A DNA stretch of 64,000 nt from Vibrio mimicus. Lineage in GTDB: Bacteria; Pseudomonadota; Gammaproteobacteria; Enterobacterales; Vibrionaceae. Of this stretch, positions 1-8,512 are shown one piece after another. Every line of letters starts with the position of its first letter. Positions within the stretch are counted from its first letter, which is position 1. The stretch is from positions 667,501 through 731,500 of the forward strand of contig NZ_CP077426.1 in the NCBI RefSeq assembly GCF_019048845.1, given 5' to 3'. The position numbers and the translations under genes are program-made. Under the pieces are notes generated by a model. The model had not been told where the DNA came from. It searched no databases and was given only the letters and a program-made list of their open reading frames with translations.

Positions 1-1
1 T

Positions 2-322
2 GAGCGTTTTAATACGCGCCGCACGCCAACCAGTTGGGTACTGGGTAGCTTGATTGCGCTAGTAAGTGTAGTGATTGTTTATAACTTTGGTGCGTTGTTT
101 GGTTTGGTAGCAACGTTGGCGACGCAATACCTACAACCGACAGCTGCTTTGATGTTCTGTCTGTTTGGTGGCTGGGTATGGCATCGTGATGCCAAAATGA
201 AAGAACTACAAGCGGGATTCCCTGAGCTGCAACAGAGCCTATTTGGCAAAATCTGGCCTTGGTATGTGAAGTTTGTCTGCCCAATTTTAGTGGCTACCGT
301 TATCTGGGCTTCGTTTGGTTAA
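2..322 (+). CDS. Sodium-dependent transporter, NSS family (C-terminal part)
   Basis: The open frame runs in from the left edge, so only the last 106 residues are visible and the true start lies outside the window. The visible part has two long hydrophobic segments (about residues 15-40 and 85-105) separated by a polar loop, and a short FNTRR-type cytoplasmic stretch before the first. This matches the last two membrane helices of prokaryotic neurotransmitter:sodium symporters, which import amino acids or related solutes with sodium across the inner membrane. The substrate cannot be told. A hairpin terminator follows directly. The family call is from resemblance and is fairly sure; the missing N-terminal part carries the sodium and substrate sites. 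Confidence 0.75.
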   Translation, partial: ERFNTRRTPTSWVLGSLIALVSVVIVYNFGALFGLVATLATQYLQPTAALMFCLFGGWVWHRDAKMKELQAGFPELQQSLFGKIWPWYVKFVCPILVATVIWASFG

Positions 323-343
323 GCAACACTCAAATAGATAAAT

Positions 344-382
344 GAATTGAAAAAGCCCTCATTATGAGGGCTTTTTCAATTC
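344..382. terminator. Bidirectional Rho-independent terminator
   Basis: A near-perfect palindrome with arms at 344-361 and 365-382; its A-run and T-run flank a GCCCTC/GAGGGC core. It sits between the end of the symporter gene and the end of the leftward deacylase gene, so it can serve both. Confidence 0.9.
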
Positions 383-396
383 AGAAAATTCAGCGA

Positions 397-1458
397 TTAA
401 AGAGTGACTATATGACCTGTTGTTAACGGTTCTAAATCCGCTTCGGTTAACTCTTCGATGAACTCTCCCACAACTTGCTCAATGATTTCATCATCTTGAT
501 GGAAATAGGCGAGATGGAATACGGCATCGCCTTCGTTAACCAATGGAAGTGTTTGTTGGCCAATGACAATGCCACTCTTGTTAGCGCGGATTTCCACTTC
601 CAGTTTGCCGAGCGGTGAGTTGATGTAAGCCAACACTTGGCCTTTCTCAACCTTATCTCCTAAGGAAACGAGTGTACGCAAAATGCCATCCGCCTCAGCG
701 CGTAGCCAGCTGGTGGATTTCGCAATCACAGAGGTGGGCGTTTTTTTGCGACTGGAACGGAGCATTCTAATCGCCTGCATCACTCGTTTAATGCCGATAA
801 TCCCAGCGTTAATCGCAATCGGGTCAAAACGCAGTGCTTCACCCGCTTCATAGGTTAATACTGGAATTTGCTGCTTTTCCGCTTCGCTACGCAGCGAGCC
901 ATCTCGTAAAGGTGAATCAATGATCACGGGAGTAGCAAATGCTTGCGCAATGCGCAGGGTTTCTTTGCTGCTTAAGTCCGCACGGATTTGTGGCAAGTTA
1001 GTCCGATGAATCGCGCCTGTATGCAGATCGAGAATGTAGTCACAACGCTCGGCGACTTGTGAAAAAAAGGTGTGTGCCATGCGCGAAGCTAATGAGCCTC
1101 TTTCACTGCCAGGAAAACAGCGGTTCAAGTCGCGACGATCAGGTAAGTAACGCGATTTATGAATAAAGCCGAAAACGTTGACTATGGGAACGGCAATCAA
1201 TGTGCCTTTGAGTTTTTTTTCGTCGAGAGTGTTAAGTAGTTGGCGAATAATCTCCACACCGTTGAGTTCATCACCATGAATGGCGGCGTTGATCATCAAC
1301 ACTGGGCCAGGAGCGGAGCCATGGATAACTTCTATCGGAATGGAAAGAGGAGAGTCGGTATACAGTTTGGCGGCTTCGAGTTCGATTACTCGCCGAGATG
1401 AAGGGGGAATGGTCTCCCCCAAAAATAAAAAGTCGCTGTGCTTTTTAGCCTTTGCCAC
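397..1458 (-). CDS. Succinylglutamate desuccinylase/aspartoacylase (AstE/AspA) family protein
   Basis: This is a zinc-dependent deacylase-type protein of about 353 residues. From the chosen start, an HGDE motif (about 61-64) and the His of a DLHTG motif (about 146) are the expected zinc ligands, and the Glu of TYEAGE (about 204) fits the catalytic base. The last 100 residues form a biotinyl-like beta domain (about 250-335), typical of this subfamily and absent from AstE proper. I chose the GTG at 1458 because AAGGA lies about 11 bases upstream and it overlaps rimK by only 14 bases; an ATG at 1485 is the alternative. It is the last gene of the rimB-rimK operon, so removal of an amino acid or acyl tag is a reasonable guess, but the substrate is unknown. 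Confidence 0.8.
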   Translation of the reverse strand: MAKAKKHSDFLFLGETIPPSSRRVIELEAAKLYTDSPLSIPIEVIHGSAPGPVLMINAAIHGDELNGVEIIRQLLNTLDEKKLKGTLIAVPIVNVFGFIHKSRYLPDRRDLNRCFPGSERGSLASRMAHTFFSQVAERCDYILDLHTGAIHRTNLPQIRADLSSKETLRIAQAFATPVIIDSPLRDGSLRSEAEKQQIPVLTYEAGEALRFDPIAINAGIIGIKRVMQAIRMLRSSRKKTPTSVIAKSTSWLRAEADGILRTLVSLGDKVEKGQVLAYINSPLGKLEVEIRANKSGIVIGQQTLPLVNEGDAVFHLAYFHQDDEIIEQVVGEFIEELTEADLEPLTTGHIVTL

Positions 1459-2350
1459 GTGTTTTAGTCCTTTTACTGGCTGCATTTTTCTCAATGAATT
1501 CCACAATCATGCCGGCAATGTCCTTGCCTGTTGCCGCTTCAATGCCTTCCAAGCCTGGAGATGAGTTAACTTCCATGACCAGTGGGCCACGAGCGGAACG
1601 AAGCAGATCAACCCCCGCCACATTCAACCCCATGATTTTCGCAGCGTCAATCGCGGTTTTACGCTCTTGTGGTGTGATTTTAACTAGAGATGCAGTGCCA
1701 CCACGGTGCAGGTTAGAGCGGAATTCTCCATCAGCTCCTTGACGTTTCATCGCCGCAATCACTTTATCGCCAATCACAAAGCAGCGAATATCTGCACCGC
1801 CAGCTTCTTTGATGTACTCTTGCACCATGATGTTGGCTTTGAGTCCCATAAAGGCTTCAATCACGCTTTCTGCTGCGGTACGTGTTTCGGCTAGCACAAC
1901 ACCGATACCTTGAGTGCCTTCCAGTAGTTTGATGACAACAGGAGCCCCCCCCACCATATCGAGCAGGTCTTTCACATCATCAGGCTTACTTGCAAAACCG
2001 GTGATCGGCATACCAATACCGCGGCGAGACAGCAACTGCATAGAGCGCAGTTTGTCACGCGAACGAGTGATAGCGACTGACTCATTGGCTGGGTAAACAC
2101 CCATCATTTCAAATTGACGCAACACTGCGGTGCCGTAAAAAGTGACCGAGGCGCCAATGCGTGGAATGATCGCATCAAAACCCGCTAACTCTTCGCCTTT
2201 GTAATGAATTTCCGGTTTTTCGGAGTTGATATTCATGTAGCAGCGCAAGGCATCAATGACACGAACCTCATGGCCTCGCTGTTTGCACGCTTCTATCAAA
2301 CGCTTGGTTGAATACAGCGAAGCGTTACGCGACAGAATACCAATTTTCAT
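1445..2350 (-). CDS. rimK: Ribosomal protein S6 glutamate ligase (ATP-grasp)
   Basis: RimK adds glutamate residues to the C terminus of ribosomal protein S6 using ATP. The 301-residue protein starts MKIGILSR and carries the hallmarks of the E. coli protein: CYMNIN, the [10 protein letters not shown] segment, the ATP-grasp loop EGTQGIGVV, and a [14 protein letters not shown] metal-binding motif near the C terminus. Length is nearly identical to E. coli (300). Its ATG overlaps the rimB stop in an ATGA, so the two are translationally coupled; the deacylase gene overlaps its 3' end. The three genes form a leftward operon. Confidence 0.93.
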   Translation of the reverse strand: MKIGILSRNASLYSTKRLIEACKQRGHEVRVIDALRCYMNINSEKPEIHYKGEELAGFDAIIPRIGASVTFYGTAVLRQFEMMGVYPANESVAITRSRDKLRSMQLLSRRGIGMPITGFASKPDDVKDLLDMVGGAPVVIKLLEGTQGIGVVLAETRTAAESVIEAFMGLKANIMVQEYIKEAGGADIRCFVIGDKVIAAMKRQGADGEFRSNLHRGGTASLVKITPQERKTAIDAAKIMGLNVAGVDLLRSARGPLVMEVNSSPGLEGIEAATGKDIAGMIVEFIEKNAASKRTKTRGKG

Positions 2351-2790
2351 TTACTCGGCTCCTCGAAAGGGATTAAAAAAGATTTTGTAGGATCAACCAT
2401 GATTCGATGACGCATAGCAGTACGACCTAATAACATACGAAATGCCATGTTTTCTCGATTGGTCAAGGTGATCTCAATTGGCCAAGATTGGCCGCCAAAG
2501 CTAATTTCCGATCGAATGACGTAGCGTGTTTCTTCATGGCCGCCGGAATCGCGAACGACACGTTCGTCAATCACCGCCGCTTCACACTCATTCACTAACT
2601 CATCATTCTTTTGCATCGGATGGATCCAAAAACGAACCCATGGAGCTCCTTCCTTAGTAAAGCTCTCTACTTTGAACGCGTGCAAGCAAGACGTTCGGGC
2701 TCCAGTATCGATTTTCGCTTTAATGCGTTCAATACCTAACCCTGGAAGGCTGAGTTCCTCGCGCCATCCGACAATCATTTTTTCTTTCAT
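2347..2790 (-). CDS. rimB: Retropepsin-like aspartic protease, RimB family
   Basis: A 147-residue protein with the aspartic protease signature Asp-Thr-Gly-Ala at residues 28-31 (in KIDTGARTS) and a hydrophobic strand pattern expected of a single retropepsin-like domain, which works as a dimer in this fold. Family members are often mislabelled ATP-dependent zinc proteases; nothing here looks like an ATP or zinc site. It is the first gene of the operon with rimK, overlapping its ATG by four bases. In pseudomonads the neighbouring family member RimB works with RimK on S6 modification, so a role in trimming or modulating the glutamate tag is inferred. No signal peptide is seen, so it is probably cytoplasmic. 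Confidence 0.85.
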   Translation of the reverse strand: MKEKMIVGWREELSLPGLGIERIKAKIDTGARTSCLHAFKVESFTKEGAPWVRFWIHPMQKNDELVNECEAAVIDERVVRDSGGHEETRYVIRSEISFGGQSWPIEITLTNRENMAFRMLLGRTAMRHRIMVDPTKSFLIPFEEPSK

Positions 2791-2988
2791 CGCAATTTCA
2801 TTAGTTTGAGAATTTCAGATACCGCTAAGGACAAGCAGCACCCTCGAAACAACCTGCATTTTGCACGTTGTCGCTTGAAGAGAGTTTGGTGAATAACTCT
2901 GGGAACTTCAAGGGGGCGAACTCTAGCAGCCAACCTTAAATTCAAGCTAATGAATTAAATTTTTCTTTTCGACAAAAAAAATTGATAC

Positions 2989-3020
2989 AAAAAAGCCGAG
3001 TCATTGAACTCGGCTTTTTA
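2989..3020. terminator. Terminator downstream of pepD
   Basis: Arms at 2989-3001 and 3008-3020 around a short loop, with AAGCCGAGT pairing to ACTCGGCTT. The A-run on the left arm gives a U-run for the leftward pepD transcript. The 234-base gap up to rimB (2791-3024) otherwise shows only AT-rich promoter-like sequence for the rimB operon. Confidence 0.85.
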
Positions 3021-3024
3021 AGGA

Positions 3025-4497
3025 TTAGGCTTTTGCTGGAATGTTTGCTAACAATGCCACCATTTGTTGCCAGTAAAGATCTACAGTATCAATTTTTACT
3101 TTTTCATCCGGTGAATGTGGGAATTTGATGGTTGGACCGAAGGAAACCATATCCATATTGGGATAAGGTTTTTTGAACAGTCCACACTCAAGACCTGCAT
3201 GGATCACCATAATGTTGGGTTTATGGCCGTAAATGCCTTCATACATATCACGGAAAATATGCATGATTTCTGAGTCAGCATCTGGCTTCCAGCCCGGATA
3301 AGCACCAGAAAGCTCAAGTTCAGCGCCTGCAAGTTCAGCGACTGATTTCAACATGCCTTCCACTTGGTGACGACCTGAATCCATCAATGAACGAATTAAG
3401 CACAGCACTTTGATCTGCGTAGCTTCAGTTGTGATCACGCCCACGTTTAGAGAGGTTTCTACCACTCCTGCGATGTCATCACTCATCCGAATAACACCGT
3501 TCGGGCAGGCGTTTAGAGCGGCAATAAAGCGCTGTTGAGTTTGTGCGGTGAGCACTTCAGCGTGAAGTTCTTTGGTTTCAAGGAAAGTCACCAAGTTGGT
3601 TTCTACTTTACCTAGTTCTGCTTTGAGTAACTCAGTGTAGTAGTTGAAGAGAGTTTCTAATTCCGCGACTCGATTTTCTGGTAATGCCACAGTGACAAAC
3701 GCTTCGCGAGGAATCGCGTTACGTAGGCTGCCACCACGGAAATCGACTAGGCGCAGATCTAATTCTTTGGCATGCCCAGCTAAAAAGCGCGCCATCAGTT
3801 TGTTGGCGTTGCCGCGACCAGTGTGAATATCACAACCTGAGTGACCGCCTTTTAAACCTTTTAAGATCAACTGACGGCCAACATAACCTGCTGGAATAGC
3901 TTCGCGTTCAATTGGGAAAGCAAATTCAGCGTTCACGCCGCCTGCACACCCCATGTAAACTTCACCTTCCTGCTCTGAGTCTGTGTTGAGCAGAATATCA
4001 CCTTCTAACCAACCTTCTTTTAAACCAAAAGCGCCTGTCATGCCCGCTTCTTCGTCAATAGTCAGTAGAACTTCAATTGGACCATGCTGAATATCTTTAG
4101 ACGCTAAAACCGCAAGGCTAGAAGCCATGCCAATACCGTTATCAGCCCCCAGAGTCGTACCTTTTGCGGTAACCCATTCGCCATCGATATAAGCTTGAAT
4201 AGGATCTTTCGTGAAGTCATGCTCGGTGTCTTCATTTTTTTGCGGCACCATATCAATGTGTGCTTGAAGTACCACACCTTTACGATTTTCCATGCCCAGT
4301 GTCGCTGGCTTTTTGATAAAAACGTTACCAGTCTCATCACGACGAACGGCCAACCCTTGTCCTTTAGCCCAGTTGATAATGTATTGAGCTAACGCTTCTT
4401 CATGTTTTGAAGGGTGCGGAATAGAACAGATAGTGGCAAAAAATGGCCAAATCGGATTTGACGATAACTTACTGATTTCGGTTTGGAACTCAGACAC
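3025..4497 (-). CDS. pepD: Aminoacyl-histidine dipeptidase (peptidase D)
   Basis: PepD is a cytosolic M20-family zinc dipeptidase that cleaves Xaa-His and other dipeptides. From the chosen GTG start the protein has 490 residues, and the di-zinc ligands fall at His80, Asp119, Glu149/150 and Asp173, with a late His in FPHSPDEK; this matches the E. coli numbering closely. The GTG at 4497 is preceded by AAGGAG at good spacing. The open frame extends 38 codons further upstream but that part has no family resemblance. It is a single-gene unit transcribed leftward, with its promoter in the long gap to its right. Confidence 0.92.
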   Translation of the reverse strand: MSEFQTEISKLSSNPIWPFFATICSIPHPSKHEEALAQYIINWAKGQGLAVRRDETGNVFIKKPATLGMENRKGVVLQAHIDMVPQKNEDTEHDFTKDPIQAYIDGEWVTAKGTTLGADNGIGMASSLAVLASKDIQHGPIEVLLTIDEEAGMTGAFGLKEGWLEGDILLNTDSEQEGEVYMGCAGGVNAEFAFPIEREAIPAGYVGRQLILKGLKGGHSGCDIHTGRGNANKLMARFLAGHAKELDLRLVDFRGGSLRNAIPREAFVTVALPENRVAELETLFNYYTELLKAELGKVETNLVTFLETKELHAEVLTAQTQQRFIAALNACPNGVIRMSDDIAGVVETSLNVGVITTEATQIKVLCLIRSLMDSGRHQVEGMLKSVAELAGAELELSGAYPGWKPDADSEIMHIFRDMYEGIYGHKPNIMVIHAGLECGLFKKPYPNMDMVSFGPTIKFPHSPDEKVKIDTVDLYWQQMVALLANIPAKA

Positions 4498-4800
4498 AGA
4501 TGACTCCTTACTGTAATTTTTCCCGTGTATCCTCTCTACAGCGCTGAAATATGGTAGAGCATTTGCCTGTAGTAGGTAGGTACTTTCGGAGCACAGCATA
4601 TCACTGTGCAAAGCAGGGGAGTAGGCTAAAAGTGTTGGGAATACCTGTTTACTGATAGTTCAATACAGGATTTGGCATGTAGATGTCACTTAAGTGACTT
4701 GAAATGAATGCATCACAATGCACTTTGTGTGTAATCTAATTTTATAGTCCTGTAATTTAATTACCTTAATATCATGCTGTAGATCAAATAAATTCATTTT
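4498..4800. other. AT-rich upstream region of pepD
   Basis: This is the left part of an 875-base gap between pepD and the purine permease gene. It should hold the pepD promoter on the minus strand. Short frames in it have no convincing ribosome-binding site. The right part of the gap (4801-5163) is annotated separately; 5164-5280 shows nothing I can name. Confidence 0.4.
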
Positions 4801-4816
4801 TGTGATTTTAATCACT
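4801..4816. promoter_or_regulatory. CRP-like operator
   Basis: TGTGA, six bases, then TCACT: this matches nine of the ten conserved bases of the CRP half-sites (TGTGA-N6-TCACA). It lies about 50 bases upstream of the expected start site of the rightward promoter at 4843-4851 and about 300 bases upstream of pepD, so it could act on either. Confidence 0.5.
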
Positions 4817-4842
4817 ATTTTTCTTGTAATTAATTTTCTTGG

Positions 4843-4851
4843 TGGTATATT
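4843..4851 (+). promoter_or_regulatory. Extended -10 promoter for a small transcript
   Basis: The sequence TG-G-TATATT is a full extended -10 element. A start site would fall near 4858. It lies downstream of the CRP-like site and upstream of a 29-codon ORF and a terminator. No clear -35 box is visible, which fits an activator-dependent extended -10 promoter. Confidence 0.4.
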
Positions 4852-4961
4852 TATGTACAACTTCGCTAGTGAAGAGAAAATGCTCAAAGGATGAGTCCGA
4901 TTTATCGCCTCCAAGGAACCGAGAAATCAAGTAAACAGTTTTGATTTTAATGGTGATAGTT

Positions 4962-5051
4962 ATGAATAAAGGTTTATCGTCTGTAATGTTCTGGAACCAA
5001 CACGCTGTGTACACCGGTAACTTTGCATACCCCCGTAGCTTCGGCTACTGA
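4962..5051 (+). CDS. Candidate 29-residue small protein or leader peptide, unrecognised
   Basis: An ATG with a GGTGA motif about seven bases upstream opens a 29-codon frame ending in TGA. The peptide begins MNKGLSSVMFWNQH and ends FAYPRSFGY; it is rich in aromatic residues (two Phe before the last nine, Trp, Tyr) and has no long hydrophobic stretch, so it is not an obvious membrane peptide. I do not recognise the family. Support is contextual: a CRP-like site and extended -10 lie upstream, and a good terminator at 5136-5163 ends the presumed transcript. The final codons form a hairpin with a C(UUCG)G tetraloop. It could instead be a noncoding RNA in which the frame is accidental. Confidence 0.4.
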   Translation: MNKGLSSVMFWNQHAVYTGNFAYPRSFGY

Positions 5052-5085
5052 TACGCAATTTTTGCGTCTCGAACAAGTTTTGTTC
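5035..5085 (+). other. Three tandem short hairpins across the small ORF stop codon
   Basis: GTAGC-TTCG-GCTAC at 5035-5048 is a five-pair stem with the unusually stable UUCG tetraloop. ACGCAA-TTT-TTGCGT follows at 5053-5067 and GAACAA-GTT-TTGTTC at 5071-5085. The first overlaps the last codons of the small ORF and the others follow its stop. Confidence 0.5.
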
Positions 5086-5135
5086 ACCCCTTAATTAGAA
5101 TTTATTGACAACCAATTTGGTTGATATGATTCACC

Positions 5136-5163
5136 GCCATCTCACTTGAGGTGGCGTTTTTTT
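5136..5163 (+). terminator. Rho-independent terminator of the small transcript
   Basis: An eight-pair stem (5136-5143 with 5148-5155, one G-U pair) with loop ACTT is followed by a seven-T run. No long rightward gene ends before it, so its presence implies a short transcript from the gap. Confidence 0.8.
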
Positions 5164-5312
5164 ATGTCTAAAACCCCCCCTCATTAGATACAGCTCGCAA
5201 GATTTTGTTGGCATTGGTCTATTTGCCTATCCACGCATCGACCTTTTTCCCTTTTGCTTAGAAAACCCTCATTCAGTCTGAATTGTGTCTGGAATTTGTT
5301 TTTTGATAACTT

Positions 5313-5318
5313 TATAAT
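5313..5318 (+). promoter_or_regulatory. -10 box of the purine permease promoter
   Basis: A perfect TATAAT; the -35 at 17-base spacing (TGGAAT, 5290-5295) is weak. The start site would fall near 5324, just upstream of the PurR box. Confidence 0.6.
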
Positions 5319-5333
5319 CGCCGCCAATCGTTT

Positions 5334-5349
5334 ACGCAACCGTTTACTT
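5334..5349. promoter_or_regulatory. PurR operator
   Basis: The 16-mer ACGCAACCGTTTACTT matches every fixed position of the PurR consensus ANGCAANCGNTTNCNT. It lies just downstream of the expected start site of the permease-gpt transcript, where a bound repressor would block initiation, so purine excess should switch off uptake and salvage. Confidence 0.8.
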
Positions 5350-5372
5350 TTTTACCACTAAAGGATTCGAAC

Positions 5373-6665
5373 ATGCTGGAAAAGCTTTTTAAACTCAGTG
5401 AATATCGCACAAACGTGCGCACTGAGGTCCTCGCGGGTGTCACCACCTTTTTGACGATGGCTTACATCATTTTTGTAAACCCAGCGATTTTGTCGGATGC
5501 CGGAATGGATCGCGGTGCCGTTTTTGTTGCGACTTGTTTAGCGGCGGCGATTGGCTGTTTCATCATGGGTTTTGTCGCAAACTATCCGATTGCTCAAGCG
5601 CCAGGTATGGGGCTGAATGCCTTTTTTACTTACGGTGTGGTTTTGGGCATGGGGCATACATGGCAAGTTGCACTCGCAGCGGTATTCTGCTCTGGTGTGC
5701 TATTTATCCTGCTCAGCTTGTTTAAAATCCGTGAGTGGATCATCAACTCAATTCCACATTCTTTACGCACCGGTATTTCGGCGGGTATTGGTTTGTTTTT
5801 GGCGTTTATCGCATTAAAAAATGCGGGTATCGTAGTCGATAATCCAGCCACACTGGTTTCGTTAGGGGCTATTACTTCACTGCATGCGGTGTTAGCTGCT
5901 GTCGGTTTCTTCCTGACTATTGGTTTAGTGTATCGCGGTGTGAAAGGGGCAGTGATGATCGCTATCTTAGCGGTAACGGGCCTTGGTTTGGTGTTTGGTG
6001 ATGTGCAGTGGGGCGGAGTGATGTCTGCGCCTCCAAGTCTTGCACCTACTTTCATGCAGTTGGATTTCTCCTCGGTATTTGAGCTGGGAATGATTTCAGT
6101 GGTGTTTGCTTTCTTGTTTGTTGACCTGTTTGACACGGCTGGCACTTTGGTTGGCGTGGCAACTAAAGCGGATTTGATTGAAAAAGATGGCAAAATTCCA
6201 CGCCTAAACCGCGCTCTTTTAGCTGACTCTACGGCAACTTCTGTAGGCGCTTTGTTGGGTACATCTAACACCACTTCTTATATTGAAAGTGTCTCTGGTG
6301 TAGCTGTGGGTGGCCGTACTGGGTTAACGGCTGTGGTGGTTGGCATTTTGTTCCTTCTTGCATTATTCTTCTCGCCACTAGCGGGTATGATCCCAGCTTA
6401 TGCGACGGCCGGCGCACTTTTCTATGTTGCTATTCTAATGTTGTCTGGTTTAGTGAGCATTGATTGGCGTGATCTGACTGAAGCGGCACCCACTGTTGTT
6501 ACCTGTTTGATGATGCCTCTGACATTCTCGATTGCTGAAGGTATCTCACTGGGTTTCATTGCTTATGCAGCAATCAAACTCTTCAGTGGTAAAGGACGCA
6601 GCGTCTCTCTCAGTGTTTGGGTCATGGCGGCGATTTTTGTCATCAAGTACATTGCAGCTGCGTAA
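5373..6665 (+). CDS. NCS2-family purine permease (AzgA/PbuG-like)
   Basis: This inner-membrane permease of 430 residues imports purine bases with protons. It begins with the short polar N terminus LFKLSEYRTNVRTEVLAG typical of the AzgA branch, then about 12-14 hydrophobic segments; QAPGMGLNAFF (about 73-83) and LFDTAGT (about 250-256) are the characteristic substrate-region motifs. A PurR box sits in its promoter, and gpt follows after 37 bases, so the two are probably co-transcribed. That pairing suggests guanine, hypoxanthine or xanthine as substrate, though an adenine permease of the same family cannot be excluded. The start has AAGGA about nine bases upstream. Confidence 0.85.
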   Translation: MLEKLFKLSEYRTNVRTEVLAGVTTFLTMAYIIFVNPAILSDAGMDRGAVFVATCLAAAIGCFIMGFVANYPIAQAPGMGLNAFFTYGVVLGMGHTWQVALAAVFCSGVLFILLSLFKIREWIINSIPHSLRTGISAGIGLFLAFIALKNAGIVVDNPATLVSLGAITSLHAVLAAVGFFLTIGLVYRGVKGAVMIAILAVTGLGLVFGDVQWGGVMSAPPSLAPTFMQLDFSSVFELGMISVVFAFLFVDLFDTAGTLVGVATKADLIEKDGKIPRLNRALLADSTATSVGALLGTSNTTSYIESVSGVAVGGRTGLTAVVVGILFLLALFFSPLAGMIPAYATAGALFYVAILMLSGLVSIDWRDLTEAAPTVVTCLMMPLTFSIAEGISLGFIAYAAIKLFSGKGRSVSLSVWVMAAIFVIKYIAAA

Positions 6666-6702
6666 TAAAAGAAGTTATAAAAATTCAATTTAGGTTTATC
6701 AC

Positions 6703-7167
6703 ATGAGCAAAAAATTCGTTATCACCTGGGACAATATGCAGCATTACTGCCGTGAACTTGCACAACGTCAAATGCCTGCTGAACAATGGAAAGGTATCTT
6801 AGGTGTCAGCCGTGGAGGTTTAGTTCCTGCTGCCATTCTCGCTCGTGAATTGGGTATTCGCTATGTCGATACAGTTTGTATCTCTAGCTATGACCACGAT
6901 CACCAGCGTGATATGACAGTGCTAAAAGCGCCAGAGCATGACGGAGAAGGTTTCCTGATCATTGATGATTTGGTGGATAGCGGCGATACCGCACGTAAAA
7001 TCCGCGAAATGTATCCAAAAGCTAAATTTGTCACTGTGTGTGCTAAACCTGCAGGTAAAGACTTGGTTGACGAATATGTGGTTGATATCCCTCAAGACAC
7101 ATGGATTGAGCAACCATGGGATATGGTGTTGTCCTACGTTGAGCCAGTCAATCGTAAGCAGAAGTAG
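6703..7167 (+). CDS. gpt: Xanthine-guanine phosphoribosyltransferase
   Basis: Gpt converts guanine, xanthine and hypoxanthine with PRPP to the mononucleotides and is membrane-associated in E. coli. The 154-residue protein has the PRPP-binding motif [14 protein letters not shown] at about 84-97 and the upstream SRGGL loop; E. coli Gpt has 152. It follows the NCS2 permease closely, linking uptake to salvage under one PurR-box promoter. A strong terminator follows. The order gpt-frsA-crl-proB-proA is shared with E. coli. Confidence 0.95.
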   Translation: MSKKFVITWDNMQHYCRELAQRQMPAEQWKGILGVSRGGLVPAAILARELGIRYVDTVCISSYDHDHQRDMTVLKAPEHDGEGFLIIDDLVDSGDTARKIREMYPKAKFVTVCAKPAGKDLVDEYVVDIPQDTWIEQPWDMVLSYVEPVNRKQK

Positions 7168-7189
7168 TCTTTTTGTGCAGAATTTGAAA

Positions 7190-7217
7190 ATGACCCTTTC
7201 AAGGGTCATTTTTTTTT
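7190..7217 (+). terminator. Terminator after gpt
   Basis: ATGACCCTT (7190-7198) and AAGGGTCAT (7201-7209) form a perfect stem with a two-base loop as written, followed by a run of nine T. Confidence 0.9.
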
Positions 7218-7264
7218 ACTACTGTTAGCCCAACTTAGCGTAACGCCAGTAATAGAGACTTACC

Positions 7265-8512
7265 ATGTCCGAAGCGATCAGCAAAAACCTGTCTGAGACC
7301 CTGTTTCAAAATCACAAACAAGCGAAAGAGACTTCTTCGTTGACCCAATATATGCCAAGCAGTTTGGAGCTGTTAGACGCTCGCCGTGAACAATCTTCTT
7401 CTACTTGGTATCGCAATTTACGTCGTTTGCAATGGGTGTGGCAAGGGCTTGATCCCGTGGAGCAGGAAGAGGTTCTCGCACGGATTGCGTCATCTACTCA
7501 TTCGCGTACTCATGATGAATGGCTAGATACCGTAATGGGTTACCGTAGTGGTAACTGGACTTATGAGTGGACTCGGGTTGGCATGCTGCACCAAAAGCAA
7601 GCGGCTGAACGTCAAGGCGAAGAGGCGGCGGATGAAATGTTCACTGCTGCTCTGTGTTATAGCATCGCAGGCTACCCTCATCTCAAAAACGATAACTTGG
7701 CTCTCCAAGCGCAAGTATTGGCGAACAATGCCTATCAAGAGGGCGCAAAACTCACTGGTTTTGTTGTTAAACGTTTGGAATTCTCCTACCAAAACAAAAA
7801 AATCGCTGGCTATTTGCATTTGAAAAATACCGATTCCCCTAAACCCGTGGTGATTGTTAGCGCTGGTTTGGACAGCTTGCAAACCGATATGTGGCGTCTG
7901 TTTCGCGATTATTTTGCCAAGCGAGACATCGCTATGCTCACGATTGATATGCCATCACTAGGAGCAAGCTCGCAATGGCCGCTGACGGAAGATTCTTCTT
8001 GTTTGCATCAAGCTGTGCTGAATCAGTTAGCGGATCTGCCTTGGGTGGATCATTTCCGTGTGGGGTTGATTGGTTTTCGATTTGGCGGTAATGCGATGGC
8101 TCGTCTTGCATTTCTAGAGTCGGAAAAAATCAAAGCGTGTGTCGCATTAGGGGCTCCGATCCACGATATTTTCACCTCACCGAACAAATTGGCGGGGATG
8201 CCGAAAATGTATCTCGATGTTCTGGCGTCACGCTTAGGTAAAAATGTAGTGGATGTACGCAGTTTAGCTGGGCAATTGATGGCGTGGTCGCTGAAAGTGC
8301 AAGGTTTTATGTCTGGCCGAAGAACGAAAACACCAATTTTAGCACTCGGGTTAGAAGGGGATCCTGTGTCACCTTATTCAGACAACCAACTTGTGGCACT
8401 CTTTAGTCACGGTGGACAAGCCAAGAAAGTAAAAAGTAAAACCATTTCACAGGGATATGAGCAATCCCTCGATTTGGCAATAAACTGGCTAGAAGATGAA
8501 CTTTGTAAGTGA
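7265..8512 (+). CDS. frsA: FrsA, fermentation-respiration switch protein (alpha/beta hydrolase fold)
   Basis: A 415-residue cytoplasmic protein that matches the YafA/FrsA family over its length: a helical N-terminal domain (about 1-175) and an alpha/beta-hydrolase-like C-terminal half. FrsA was described in E. coli and Vibrio vulnificus as binding the glucose-specific enzyme IIA and shifting metabolism to fermentation; whether it has hydrolase or decarboxylase activity has been disputed. The usual nucleophile elbow is weak here (GFRFGG near residue 275 instead of GxSxG), in line with a non-classical active site. It stands between gpt and crl as in E. coli. Confidence 0.88.
   Translation: MSEAISKNLSETLFQNHKQAKETSSLTQYMPSSLELLDARREQSSSTWYRNLRRLQWVWQGLDPVEQEEVLARIASSTHSRTHDEWLDTVMGYRSGNWTYEWTRVGMLHQKQAAERQGEEAADEMFTAALCYSIAGYPHLKNDNLALQAQVLANNAYQEGAKLTGFVVKRLEFSYQNKKIAGYLHLKNTDSPKPVVIVSAGLDSLQTDMWRLFRDYFAKRDIAMLTIDMPSLGASSQWPLTEDSSCLHQAVLNQLADLPWVDHFRVGLIGFRFGGNAMARLAFLESEKIKACVALGAPIHDIFTSPNKLAGMPKMYLDVLASRLGKNVVDVRSLAGQLMAWSLKVQGFMSGRRTKTPILALGLEGDPVSPYSDNQLVALFSHGGQAKKVKSKTISQGYEQSLDLAINWLEDELCK

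Noticed and set aside
4690..5014. Two overlapping minus-strand frames of about 70 codons in the pepD-permease gap
   Set aside because: No ribosome-binding site, AT-rich random-looking products; the plus-strand small ORF is better supported.
5630..6274. A 214-codon minus-strand frame inside the purine permease gene
   Set aside because: Antisense to a clear NCS2 permease; composition is the mirror of membrane-helix codons and no start signal is seen.
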